Part shown: positions 42,780-50,864 of the stretch, piece after piece
How positions within the stretch are numbered: position 1 is the stretch's first letter
How the letters are laid out: the number at the start of each line of letters is the position of its first letter
DNA from: Selenomonadales bacterium
GTDB lineage: Bacteria > Bacillota > Clostridia > Christensenellales > QALW01
Direction: 5' to 3'
DNA length: 64,000 nucleotides
Assembly (NCBI GenBank): GCA_003150515.1
Contig: QALW01000021.1
Coordinates: 86,059-150,058, forward strand
The notes under the pieces: model-generated
What the model saw: only the letters and a program-made list of their open reading frames with translations
Told to the model about the DNA's origin: nothing
Database searches by the model: none
Position numbers and translations under genes: made by a program

Positions 42780-43781
42780 ATGAATAATCAAAAACCAACT
42801 GCGGGAACCGGCGGCGAACATTACATTCCCTATCAGGAGCGCACCGGCAGCGAATCAATTATATATTTTACCAGAAATCTGAGCGCCGAAGGGTTGACAA
42901 GCATTTTCGAACGCATAAGCGGCAGCCTCGGCGGCCAAACGGCTATAAAGCTTCATACCGGAGAAAAACACGGCCCAAACATTATTCCCCGTCCATGGGT
43001 GAAACGGCTTATTGCAGAAAAGCTGCCCCAGGCGCATATTGTGGAAACAAATTCCTATTACGAAGGGGACCGCTACACCACTCCTCAGCACCGCGAAACC
43101 CTCAAAGTTAACGGCTGGGATTTCTGCCCCGTGGACATTATGGACGAAGAGGGGACGGTTCCCCTGCCGGTAGCAGAGGGCAAATGGTTCAATCAGATAC
43201 ACATGGGAAAAAATATCCTGAATTATGATTCAATGCTGGTGCTGACACATTTTAAAGGACACACTCAGGGAGGATTCGGAGGCTCCGTCAAGAATATAGG
43301 CATTGGCTGCGCCGACGGCAGAATAGGCAAAGCGCAAATTCACACCACTCCCGGCTCCGCCGATATGTGGGATATAGCCAAAGAAGAATTTATGGAGCGC
43401 ATGACTGAATCGGCCAAGGCCGTGGTAGACCATTTCAATCGTAAAATCAGCTTTATAAACGTGATGCGCAATATGTCCGTATCATGCGACTGCGAAGGAA
43501 TAAACGCGCAGCCTGTAGTTACTCCCAATATAGGCATACTTGCCTCTCTGGATATTCTGGCCATAGACCAGGCGTCAGTAGACCTTATTTACGCCCTGAA
43601 GGAAAATGACCGCCGCGCAATGGTGGAACGCATTGAATCCCGGCACGGTCTGCGCCAGCTCAGCTATATGAAAGAGCTGAATATGGGCAACGACAGATAT
43701 CGTTTAATTGATATTGACAACGGCGACCAGATTATAACCCCGCAGGATGCCGTTAGAGACGTCGTGCCCTTTAAATTATAA
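42780..43781 (+). CDS. DUF362 domain protein
   Basis: A 333-residue protein covering the DUF362 domain, with AIKLHTGEKHGPNIIPRPW at the start of the fold and the family core LTHFKGHTQGGFGGSVKNIGIGCADGRIGKAQIH. It lacks the C-terminal 4Fe-4S ferredoxin motif that many DUF362 proteins carry, although a CDCEGINAQPVV stretch is present. Function is unknown; the family often occurs with iron-sulfur proteins. It stands ahead of an ECF S component and a kinase-like gene, which could form a vitamin-related unit. Confidence 0.88.
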   Translation: MNNQKPTAGTGGEHYIPYQERTGSESIIYFTRNLSAEGLTSIFERISGSLGGQTAIKLHTGEKHGPNIIPRPWVKRLIAEKLPQAHIVETNSYYEGDRYTTPQHRETLKVNGWDFCPVDIMDEEGTVPLPVAEGKWFNQIHMGKNILNYDSMLVLTHFKGHTQGGFGGSVKNIGIGCADGRIGKAQIHTTPGSADMWDIAKEEFMERMTESAKAVVDHFNRKISFINVMRNMSVSCDCEGINAQPVVTPNIGILASLDILAIDQASVDLIYALKENDRRAMVERIESRHGLRQLSYMKELNMGNDRYRLIDIDNGDQIITPQDAVRDVVPFKL

Positions 43782-43877
43782 AGCGCCAACGCCGCCCAGG
43801 CAAGGCGGCTTTAAAAGCGCTCCGGCTTTAAATTACAATATACCGCCGTTTAACGCAAGCAATACAAGGAGAAAAAT

Positions 43878-44444
43878 ATGAAACATCTTAAAAAAATTAC
43901 AATATCCGCCGCTCTTCTGGCGCTGGGACTGGTTCTTCCGTTTTTAACGGGGCAAATTCCCCAAATAGGCAATATGCTTCTGCCCATGCATATACCCGTA
44001 TTTCTATGCGGCCTAATCTGCGGCTGGCAATACGGCGGAATAATAGGCTTTATAATGCCCCTCTTAAGATACGCGCTTTTCGGCGCGCCCGTATTATTCC
44101 CCAGCGGTATTTCCATGGCCTTTGAAATGGCGACCTACGGGCTTATGGCGGGGCTTTTATACGGAATGTCCAAATGGAAATGCGTCATCTCCCTTTACCG
44201 AAGCATCATAGCCGCCATGCTGGCGGGACGGGTTGTTTGGGGGATTGCGCAGATTACCGTTTTAGGGCTTTCAGGCGGCGCTTTTACATGGCAGGCTTTT
44301 ATGGCGGGCGCATTCATTAACGCGATTCCCGGTATAATCTTGCAGCTTATTTTAATCCCCGCGGTTATGGTCGCCCTGAACCGCACCGGACTTATACGCT
44401 TCCAAAAGCGGCCGGCGGCCAAATCGGAGAATATAGAGAGCTAA
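43878..44444 (+). CDS. ECF transporter S component of unknown vitamin
   Basis: A 188-residue membrane protein with five or six helices. The segment GNMLLPMHIPVFLCGLICGWQYGGIIGFIMPLLR followed by FEMATYGLMAGLLYGM is typical of ECF S components of the Pfam ECF_trnsprt group. The substrate is not certain (pantothenate or another vitamin in relatives). AAGGAG ribosome binding site. A GCCGCC/GGCGGC hairpin (about 43791-43812) lies between it and DUF362. The kinase-like gene begins three bases after its stop. Confidence 0.85.
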   Translation: MKHLKKITISAALLALGLVLPFLTGQIPQIGNMLLPMHIPVFLCGLICGWQYGGIIGFIMPLLRYALFGAPVLFPSGISMAFEMATYGLMAGLLYGMSKWKCVISLYRSIIAAMLAGRVVWGIAQITVLGLSGGAFTWQAFMAGAFINAIPGIILQLILIPAVMVALNRTGLIRFQKRPAAKSENIES

Positions 44445-44447
44445 AAT

Positions 44448-45035
44448 ATGGACGGCGCAGCAAACACCATACTCAGCCGCATCAGCGCCCTAAACTGCGG
44501 GCAGAAACCGGTTATACTCGCCATTGACGGCAGATGCGCCTCGGGCAAAACCACGCTGGCCGCGAAAATTCAAGAAAAAACCCGCTGCGGCGTTATACAT
44601 ATGGACGATTTCTTTCTGCGTCCCGAACAGCGCACAAAGGAGCGATTAGCTCAGGCAGGCGGCAATATAGATTGGGAACGAATTAAAAAAGAAGCGCTCG
44701 AGCCCATTAGAGCCAACAGCGCCGCCTTATACCGTCCTTACGATTGCCATACCCAAAGCTTCAAGGAGCAAATTAAAATTGAACCGGGCCCTTTAATTGT
44801 TTTTGAAGGCTCGTACAGCTGTCATCCGGAACTTTTTGATTTATATGACTATCATATTTTTCTAAGCGTTGAACCGGAAGAACAGCTCCGCCGCATACTG
44901 CTCCGAAACGGTCCTCAAAGCGCGGCTTTATTCAGAGAAAGATGGATTCCTATGGAAGAAAACTATTTCAATTCTCTTCAAATAGCCGAGAGATGCGAAT
45001 TATGCTTTGAATTTACTTTTAAAGCTCGTTTATAA
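44448..45035 (+). CDS. Uridine kinase-like P-loop protein
   Basis: A 195-residue P-loop kinase: Walker A DGRCASGKTTL near residues 27-37, HMDDFFLRPEQR (substrate base-binding Asp pair), YDCHTQSF and VFEGSYSCHPELFDLYDYHIFL. This is the uridine kinase / phosphoribulokinase-like family; relatives phosphorylate nucleosides or vitamins. Directly coupled to an ECF S component, so phosphorylation and trapping of the imported vitamin is a fair inference, unproven. Confidence 0.85.
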   Translation: MDGAANTILSRISALNCGQKPVILAIDGRCASGKTTLAAKIQEKTRCGVIHMDDFFLRPEQRTKERLAQAGGNIDWERIKKEALEPIRANSAALYRPYDCHTQSFKEQIKIEPGPLIVFEGSYSCHPELFDLYDYHIFLSVEPEEQLRRILLRNGPQSAALFRERWIPMEENYFNSLQIAERCELCFEFTFKARL

Positions 45036-45067
45036 AAAGGCGCGGAAAATAATTTCCGCGCCTTTTT
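45034..45067. terminator. Bidirectional terminator
   Basis: A 15-base-pair hairpin AAAAAGGCGCGGAAA with its complement, A/T runs on both sides, between the convergent kinase and anti-sigma genes. Confidence 0.88.
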
Positions 45068-45113
45068 ATAATGTAAATCTGCGCATACGATTCTCATCAG
45101 AACCGCTATTTAT

Positions 45114-46694
45114 TCAATCCTCTATTTCCCATTCGGTAATATTGCCCGTAACGGCGTTAATGGTGAATTCATATTCGCGTCCGTTCAGAACAGCCTCTCC
45201 CTCATATTCAGGAACGCCGTCGTCCTCATCCAATTTCAGTTCTATAATAGTACAGCCGGGCAGCTTTTCATTTATTAAGCTGATTGCCTGTTCTCGCGTA
45301 ATTTTGGGCTGCTGAACAGCATGTTCTTTTTCCAGCTTTATTATTTCTCCCGTGCGAGCGGAAATTTCAAATTCATATTTCGCTCCGTCCGCTATAATTT
45401 CTCCTTCATATTTGCCGTTGTCAGCTTCAGATTCCAATTCTATTATCTGGCCTCCGGGAAATTCAGCCAAAATAATTTCCCGCGCCTGCTCCGCGCTTAT
45501 ATTTTGAGAGTCTTGCTGCCCGCCATGATTTTCCTCTTCCCATTTAACAGTCTCGCCCGTTACAGCGTCTATTTCTATATCGTATACTGTAGAATCCGCA
45601 TAAGCGTCCGCTTCATAAACCGCTCTGCCGTCGTCATAATCCAGTTTTATACTGCTGATAACCGCGCCGCCTGGCAGTTTGCCCAAGATATTATTTTTCG
45701 CCTCTTCCAGGCTTAAATAGTCTTCATCCGGGTTGAGCGCGCCCGAACCATGGCCGTCCTGCTTCCATTTAATTATCTCGCCCGTTAACGCATCCACCTC
45801 AAAATCATATTCCACGCCGTCCAGATATGCTTCCCCTTCATACACCATTCGGCCGTCTTCCCAATCCATTTCAAATTCTATTATATTGCAGCCGGGAAGC
45901 TTTTGATTAACCACCTGCCGGGCATTTTCAAAGCCTATATATTGGCTCGTGCTGGCGCTGCCCGAAACGTCAACGCTGGAAATATGCTTGGACTGAGCCA
46001 GAAGGTTTAATTCGTTAATACTGAGTTTTGCCAATTCTTCAGCGTTCTGAGAGGGATCTGCCGCCAAAATTGCCTCTATAAGAGTTGCTTTGCCCTGGGA
46101 AACTCCCCAGCTTTGAGCCAGTTGGCCCAGCGTATCCGATTGAGCTATATTAAGGGAAACCACTGCGCCCTCCACCTGCTTATCCTTCAGCGCGCTTTCA
46201 ACATATGCAAGCAATTCCTGCTTTAACGCCTCTCCTCTCTCCTGACTTCCGCTTTTTACAGAAACCAGCACTGAATTCTGATTTTCGCTTATATAACCGT
46301 TGGTATACATAGATCCTATGAGAGCGTTCACGGCTACTTTTAGATCCGTGCCGGCCAAATCCATGCCGTCCAGAATATTTAAAGCGTCATCATTAACCGC
46401 CGTTACAGAAAGCACCCTTTCATTCTTATTTATGCTTATTTCCAGGCTGGGATTCACATCCAGGCCGATTACCGAATCCACGGCGTTAGGATTGGATATA
46501 AAGAAAGCGCCTCCTATAATAAGCACCAGTACAGCCGCGGCCGCGGCGCATATCTGCCAAACCCGGGGCTGCCTTTTCCTGATTTTTTCTCTTTGGCTAA
46601 CGCCGCCGCATTTTTCAAGCGCGCTGTCTATAACGTTAGGAGTGATTTCCTCAACATCTTTTTTCAGCCGCTGCTCCACATCCTGATTTTTCAT
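45114..46694 (-). CDS. RsgI-like anti-sigma factor with four PepSY repeats
   Basis: A 526-residue membrane protein. The cytoplasmic N-terminus (about 1-44) should bind the sigma factor; one helix (about 47-66, ICAAAAAVLVLIIGGAFFIS) follows. An external RsgI-like domain contains VDSVIGLDVNPSLEISINKN. The C-terminal half (about 250-526) is four PepSY units, each with an EFEMDWEDGRMVYEGEAY-like strand pair and DALTGEIIKW. AGGAGG ribosome binding site; the start overlaps the sigma gene by 44 bases. It keeps the sigma factor inactive until an envelope signal, still unknown, reaches the PepSY or RsgI part. Confidence 0.88.
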   Translation of the reverse strand: MKNQDVEQRLKKDVEEITPNVIDSALEKCGGVSQREKIRKRQPRVWQICAAAAAVLVLIIGGAFFISNPNAVDSVIGLDVNPSLEISINKNERVLSVTAVNDDALNILDGMDLAGTDLKVAVNALIGSMYTNGYISENQNSVLVSVKSGSQERGEALKQELLAYVESALKDKQVEGAVVSLNIAQSDTLGQLAQSWGVSQGKATLIEAILAADPSQNAEELAKLSINELNLLAQSKHISSVDVSGSASTSQYIGFENARQVVNQKLPGCNIIEFEMDWEDGRMVYEGEAYLDGVEYDFEVDALTGEIIKWKQDGHGSGALNPDEDYLSLEEAKNNILGKLPGGAVISSIKLDYDDGRAVYEADAYADSTVYDIEIDAVTGETVKWEEENHGGQQDSQNISAEQAREIILAEFPGGQIIELESEADNGKYEGEIIADGAKYEFEISARTGEIIKLEKEHAVQQPKITREQAISLINEKLPGCTIIELKLDEDDGVPEYEGEAVLNGREYEFTINAVTGNITEWEIED

Positions 46695-47262
46695 TATTTC
46701 TTTCCTCCTCGTTTAAAAGATGAGCCTTAAGCTTTTTTATCGCCCTATGATAATGGGATAATTCTGTGGACAGGGGAATTTTCAGCAGCGCCGCGCATTC
46801 ATGATGCTTAAACCCTGAAAGCGCATGCAGCATTACCGCCTGACGCTGAATCTCGCTCAGCAGATTCATGGCGGCTTTAAGCGCCTCGTGCTCGCCTAAA
46901 TCTGAAAAACAAGCTTCTTCGCCCCTCTCTTTGCCGTCCATTTGTTCAAAGCGCCCCTTTTCCCTAAGCTTCATTAAGGAAAGATTGCGGGTTATAGTAA
47001 GAAGCCATGCCATGGGCTTGCCCCGGCAAACATACTGCGGAGCGTTTTCATACACTTTTACATACAGCTCCTGCATGACGTCCTGGGCGTCGTGCTGATT
47101 GGCCAGAATAGACAGCGCAAAGCCATATACGGCCGAAGAAGTTTTTTCATATAACTCCCTTAACGCTTCCTTATTGCCCATCGCTATCTGATTAATCAGA
47201 GCGTCGCTGATTTCAGGCGATTTTCTCTTTTCCTGATTTGCCGATATCGAACATAAAAACAT
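46651..47262 (-). CDS. ECF-type RNA polymerase sigma factor
   Basis: About 203 residues with region 2 (NKEALRELYEKTSSAVYGFALSIL, then DAQDVMQELYVKVYENAPQY) and region 4 (LLSEIQRQAVMLHALSGFKHHECAALLKIPLSTE). This is the minimal sigma-70 layout of the extracytoplasmic function type, paired with the membrane anti-sigma that overlaps its 3' end. ATG at 47262 follows GGAG by nine bases; a TTG two codons upstream is possible. Its regulon cannot be read here; no convincing ECF -35/-10 pair was found upstream. Confidence 0.9.
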   Translation of the reverse strand: MFLCSISANQEKRKSPEISDALINQIAMGNKEALRELYEKTSSAVYGFALSILANQHDAQDVMQELYVKVYENAPQYVCRGKPMAWLLTITRNLSLMKLREKGRFEQMDGKERGEEACFSDLGEHEALKAAMNLLSEIQRQAVMLHALSGFKHHECAALLKIPLSTELSHYHRAIKKLKAHLLNEEERNNEKSGCGAAAEKRC

Positions 47263-47436
47263 AATCAAAATCTCCTGTCATTATAATAATGCGCAGGGCA
47301 TATATTTTATTGCAGGTTAAAATAATTTTTTTAATTTTAGCACTATTCCTTAAACTGCGTCAATATTATAGTTCTTTCCGCCCAATGTCGAAACAGGCGT
47401 TCTAAAATTATTCATTAAATATTAATTGTTTAGTTG

Positions 47437-47464
47437 TTGAATTATTTTCAGGCACGGATATAAT
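47437..47464 (+). promoter_or_regulatory. Promoter of the small RNA candidate
   Basis: TTGAAT (47437-47442) and TATAAT (47459-47464) with a 16-base spacer. The predicted start at 47471 is exactly the first base of a paired stem. Confidence 0.75.
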
Positions 47465-47470
47465 ATAATT

Positions 47471-47576
47471 GTAAACGTTATACGGACAGTAACCCCCTGT
47501 CCTGTTTACACAATCCTCCTACTAATATACCCCCTAAGAAATAGACCGCCCTTTCGGGCGGTCTATTTCGTTTTTT
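47471..47576 (+). ncRNA. Probable small regulatory RNA with anti-Shine-Dalgarno linker
   Basis: About 106 bases with no coding frame. The 5' domain is a stem GTAAAC/GTTTAC (47471-47476 with 47504-47509) holding an inner GGACAG/CTGTCC hairpin with loop TAACCCC. A single-stranded linker contains TCCTCCT (47514-47520), the complement of a ribosome binding site, and ACCCCC (47529-47534). It ends in a strong intrinsic terminator, AAATAGACCGCCC/GGGCGGTCTATTT (47539-47568), with a T-run to 47576. The design suits a base-pairing translational repressor. An attenuated leader for the glycosyltransferase 114 bases downstream is the main alternative. Confidence 0.72.
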
Positions 47577-47689
47577 AATTTTTTTGAACAAGACAATACA
47601 AAGCATTTTCTCACTTTCACGCCGCATATAATACCCGCATAATATGTATCAGGGGCGTAAAGCCCTCTAAAAAGCGGGGGTTAATTGCA

Positions 47690-48772
47690 ATGATAACAAT
47701 AAGCTTATGCATGATCGTAAAAAATGAAGAAGATGTGCTGGCGCGCTGCCTGAACAGCGTCGGCGGACTGGCGGACGAAATAATCGTAATTGATACGGGC
47801 AGCACGGACGCAACCAAGGAAATCGCCTTGAAATATACCAATCTGGTATATGATTTTACCTGGATAGACGATTTCTCCGCGGCGCGCAATTATTCCTTTT
47901 CCAAAGGCACCATGCAATATCTTATGTGGCTGGACGCGGACGACGTACTGCTGGAATCGGACAAAAATATGCTGCTGGCCCTGAAAGAAACTTTGCCCGA
48001 AGATACCGACGTCGTTATGATGAGATATAACACTGCTCTGGATGAAAGCGGCAAGCCTCTGTTTTCCTTTTACAGAGAACGCCTGCTTCGCAGAGAAGCC
48101 GGCTTTAAATGGAAAGGCGCAGTCCATGAAGCAATTGAAACCTTTGGCAAAAAATATTATTCCGAAGCGGCCGTAACCCACGCCAAGCTCAAGCAAAGCG
48201 AGCCCGGCCGCAATCTGCGCATATATGAAAAGCTGATTTCGCAGGGAGCCGTACTAACGGGCAGAGATTTATTTTATTATTCGCGCGAATTATATTACGA
48301 CGGCCGGGACGAGGACGCGGAAAAAGCCTTTATGGAATATTTAGAGCAAAAGGGCGGATTTATTGAAAATAAAATCGAAGCCTGTCGTTTTCTTGCCTTT
48401 TGCCGATACAGGCTGAAAAAGGATTCCGAGGCCCTTCAGGCTCTTCTTAAAAGCCTGAAATACGACAGGCCCAGAGCCGAGCTCTGCTGCGATATAGGCA
48501 AGCATTATCTGGACAGAAACAGCCCGGAAAATGCTCTTCCATGGTTTGAGCTGGCCCTTAATATAAAGCGCAACGATGCTTCAGGCGCGTTTGTACTCCC
48601 CGATTGCTACGATTATATCCCCCTTATACAGCTTTGCGTATGCTATGACAGGCTGGGCAATATTGCCGCCGCGGAGGAATGCAACCGAATGGCCGGGCTT
48701 CTGAAACCCTTTTCCCCCGCTTATCAGCACAATAAACGTTATTTTGAGAATAAAAAATCAAAACAGCAATGA
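47690..48772 (+). CDS. Family 2 glycosyltransferase with TPR tail, likely exosporium protein glycosylation
   Basis: A 360-residue enzyme. The GT2 domain (about 1-200) has SLCMIVKNEEDVLARCL, VIDTGSTDATKEIA and the metal-binding D82-A-D84 in MWLDADDVL. The C-terminal half has TPR-like helices (FLAFCRYRLKKDSEALQALL, PENALPWFELALN). No membrane segment. It lies 59 bases ahead of the collagen-like gene on the same strand. This matches the arrangement of C. difficile SgtA next to BclA3, so O-glycosylation of the collagen Thr residues is likely, though inferred from context. Confidence 0.9.
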   Translation: MITISLCMIVKNEEDVLARCLNSVGGLADEIIVIDTGSTDATKEIALKYTNLVYDFTWIDDFSAARNYSFSKGTMQYLMWLDADDVLLESDKNMLLALKETLPEDTDVVMMRYNTALDESGKPLFSFYRERLLRREAGFKWKGAVHEAIETFGKKYYSEAAVTHAKLKQSEPGRNLRIYEKLISQGAVLTGRDLFYYSRELYYDGRDEDAEKAFMEYLEQKGGFIENKIEACRFLAFCRYRLKKDSEALQALLKSLKYDRPRAELCCDIGKHYLDRNSPENALPWFELALNIKRNDASGAFVLPDCYDYIPLIQLCVCYDRLGNIAAAEECNRMAGLLKPFSPAYQHNKRYFENKKSKQQ

Positions 48773-48831
48773 GCTAGCCAGAGACTTAAAGTCTCCGCTA
48801 TATAGAAAATTATATTAAAGGAGATTATAAA

Positions 48832-50664
48832 ATGAATGTAAACATTTGTCCAAGGTGCGGCAGGCCCAGAAGCGGTTCAGGATGCTCTGGCCCAACATGC
48901 AGCTGCACCACCGTTCTGCCCTCCTCCAATTTCCCGGTTAACTCCTCATGCGGAAGCGGGTGCGGAAACAGTTGCTCTAACGGATGCGGCTGCAGCAGCG
49001 GCGGAAGCTGCTGCATACCCGGACCAACAGGACCGACCGGGCCGACTGGCCCTGCCGGAGGCCCAACTGGACCGACCGGACCTACTGGTCCTACCGGGCC
49101 GACTGGAGCAACCGGCTTGCCTGGCACTAACGGCCAGATGGGCCCGACCGGCCCCACGGGACCTGCCGGAAGCAACGGCCAGATGGGCCCCACGGGCGCA
49201 ACGGGCGCTACTGGCGCAACCGGACCAACTGGACCGACCGGACCGACGGGCGCTACTGGCGCTACGGGAGCTACCGGATTCGGCGCTACCGGACCAACCG
49301 GGCCAACCGGCCCCACGGGTGCGACGGGCCCGACCGGACCCACGGGCGCTACAGGCGTAGGCGCGACCGGGCCAACCGGACCGACCGGCGCAACTGGCGC
49401 CGCCGGAGCCAGCATAACGGGCGCGACGGGAGCAACGGGAGCAACAGGCGCTACGGGCGCGACAGGACCTACCGGACCGACTGGGCCGACAGGGCCGACT
49501 GGACCTACTGGTCCTACCGGACCGACGGGAGTCGGACTTGAAACCCTTACCGCGTTTGAAGCGGGCACGCCGTACAGTCTTGGCGACCTGGTATATTATA
49601 ACGGAAGCCTTTATTCCGTACTGGCCGACAACCCAACGGGAACGCCGGGCACCTCGTCTGATTTCGCTTTGGTATCAGTAATGGGCCCCACGGGCACTAC
49701 TGGTGCTACTGGTGCTACTGGCGCTACGGGCGCGACAGGACCGACGGGACCGACCGGGCCGACGGGCGCTACGGGCGCAAGCATTACCGGACCAACGGGC
49801 GCTACTGGCGCAACTGGTGCTACGGGCGCTACTGGTGCAACCGGAGCAAGCATTACCGGTCCGACGGGACCAACTGGACCGACCGGCGCAAGCATTACCG
49901 GACCAACGGGAGCGACTGGCGCTACGGGCGCTACTGGTGTAACCGGAGAGACGGGACCAACGGGCGCGACAGGCGAAACGGGAGTTACCGGCCCAACCGG
50001 TGAAACGGGCGCCACGGGTGCAACCGGAGAAACCGGGCCGACAGGGCCCACGGGACCGACAGGACCTACGGGGCCAACCGGACCTACCGGACCGACCGGC
50101 GACGCAGGCGCGACAGGCGCCACGGGCGCAAGCATTACCGGCCCCACAGGCGCGACGGGCGCGACAGGCGCAACAGGCGCTACCGGAGAAACGGGACCGA
50201 CTGGTGAAACAGGTGCCACGGGAGAAACAGGCCCAACCGGACCTACCGGCGCGGCCCCAGCCTTAAATGCTCTGTATGCAACCAACGTTCCTTCCCAGTC
50301 CCCCGCATCAGACGGCGCTGCATTAACCTTTGACACCAACCAGGTAGAAGAAGGCACGGCTATAACCCATACGGCCTCTTCGGGCGATTTTACCATTACC
50401 GAAACGGGAACCTATACCATTTCCTATTCGGTAATAGGCACCAACACCACAACCACCGGCGTAGTCAGCGTACAGCTCCGCGACGATGGAACGGAAATCC
50501 CCGGCAGCACCAAATCGGGCACAATCGCCACAGCCAACGACACTACCTCGCTGGCCGCAACGGTAATGATAACCGCCGACGGCTCCGAGACCATAACGCT
50601 TAATATGATAGGCACAGGCTTCTCTTTCACTAACGCATCCATGCTTATTATAAAGGAAGACTGA
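48832..50664 (+). CDS. BclA-like collagen-like exosporium protein
   Basis: A 610-residue protein. It has a Cys-rich N-terminus (about 1-62, some 15 Cys, MNVNICPRCGRPRSGSGCSG), a first Gly-X-Thr/Ala collagen block (about 63-232), a non-collagen insert (about 233-283, PYSLGDLVYYNGSLYSVLAD), and a second collagen block (about 284-472). The C-terminal beta-rich trimerisation domain ends GTGFSFTNASMLIIKED, as in BclA/TNF-like heads. There is no signal peptide, as usual for spore-surface proteins. The Cys-rich N-terminus may crosslink into the coat. The many Thr residues are probable glycan sites for the upstream glycosyltransferase. AAAGGAG ribosome binding site. Confidence 0.93.
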   Translation: MNVNICPRCGRPRSGSGCSGPTCSCTTVLPSSNFPVNSSCGSGCGNSCSNGCGCSSGGSCCIPGPTGPTGPTGPAGGPTGPTGPTGPTGPTGATGLPGTNGQMGPTGPTGPAGSNGQMGPTGATGATGATGPTGPTGPTGATGATGATGFGATGPTGPTGPTGATGPTGPTGATGVGATGPTGPTGATGAAGASITGATGATGATGATGATGPTGPTGPTGPTGPTGPTGPTGVGLETLTAFEAGTPYSLGDLVYYNGSLYSVLADNPTGTPGTSSDFALVSVMGPTGTTGATGATGATGATGPTGPTGPTGATGASITGPTGATGATGATGATGATGASITGPTGPTGPTGASITGPTGATGATGATGVTGETGPTGATGETGVTGPTGETGATGATGETGPTGPTGPTGPTGPTGPTGPTGDAGATGATGASITGPTGATGATGATGATGETGPTGETGATGETGPTGPTGAAPALNALYATNVPSQSPASDGAALTFDTNQVEEGTAITHTASSGDFTITETGTYTISYSVIGTNTTTTGVVSVQLRDDGTEIPGSTKSGTIATANDTTSLAATVMITADGSETITLNMIGTGFSFTNASMLIIKED

Positions 50665-50671
50665 TAATTTC

Positions 50672-50702
50672 CGGCCTCCGGGTTATATAGCCCGGAGGCC
50701 TT
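50672..50702 (+). terminator. Terminator of the collagen-like gene
   Basis: GGCCTCCGGG...CCCGGAGGCC hairpin with a short loop TTATATAG, directly after the stop. The following 160 bases up to spoIVA contain no gene; CATATAAT near 50809-50816 could be a sigma-E -10 box for spoIVA, but no clear -35 was found. Confidence 0.7.
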
Positions 50703-50864
50703 ACATATCCTATTTTGTACTCGTTTATTATACAATCCCAATTATCAAATTGCCCGGCGGTTTTTAACCGCGGGCAAAATTTATTTATTCTAAAGCGCAT
50801 ACGGCCTACATATAATCACAAAGAAACAATATATGTACAGCAACTCAATTAAGGAGGATAACCA

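Noticed and set aside
49021..50260. Short tandem repeats resembling a CRISPR or minisatellite array
   Set aside because: The period is three codons within an open frame, the units are contiguous without unique spacers, and the translation is a normal collagen-like domain.
48825..50396. Long Pro/Val/Gly-rich open frames on the minus strand
   Set aside because: They are the antisense of the collagen repeats (Gly-Pro-Thr read backwards) and arise from the repeat composition.
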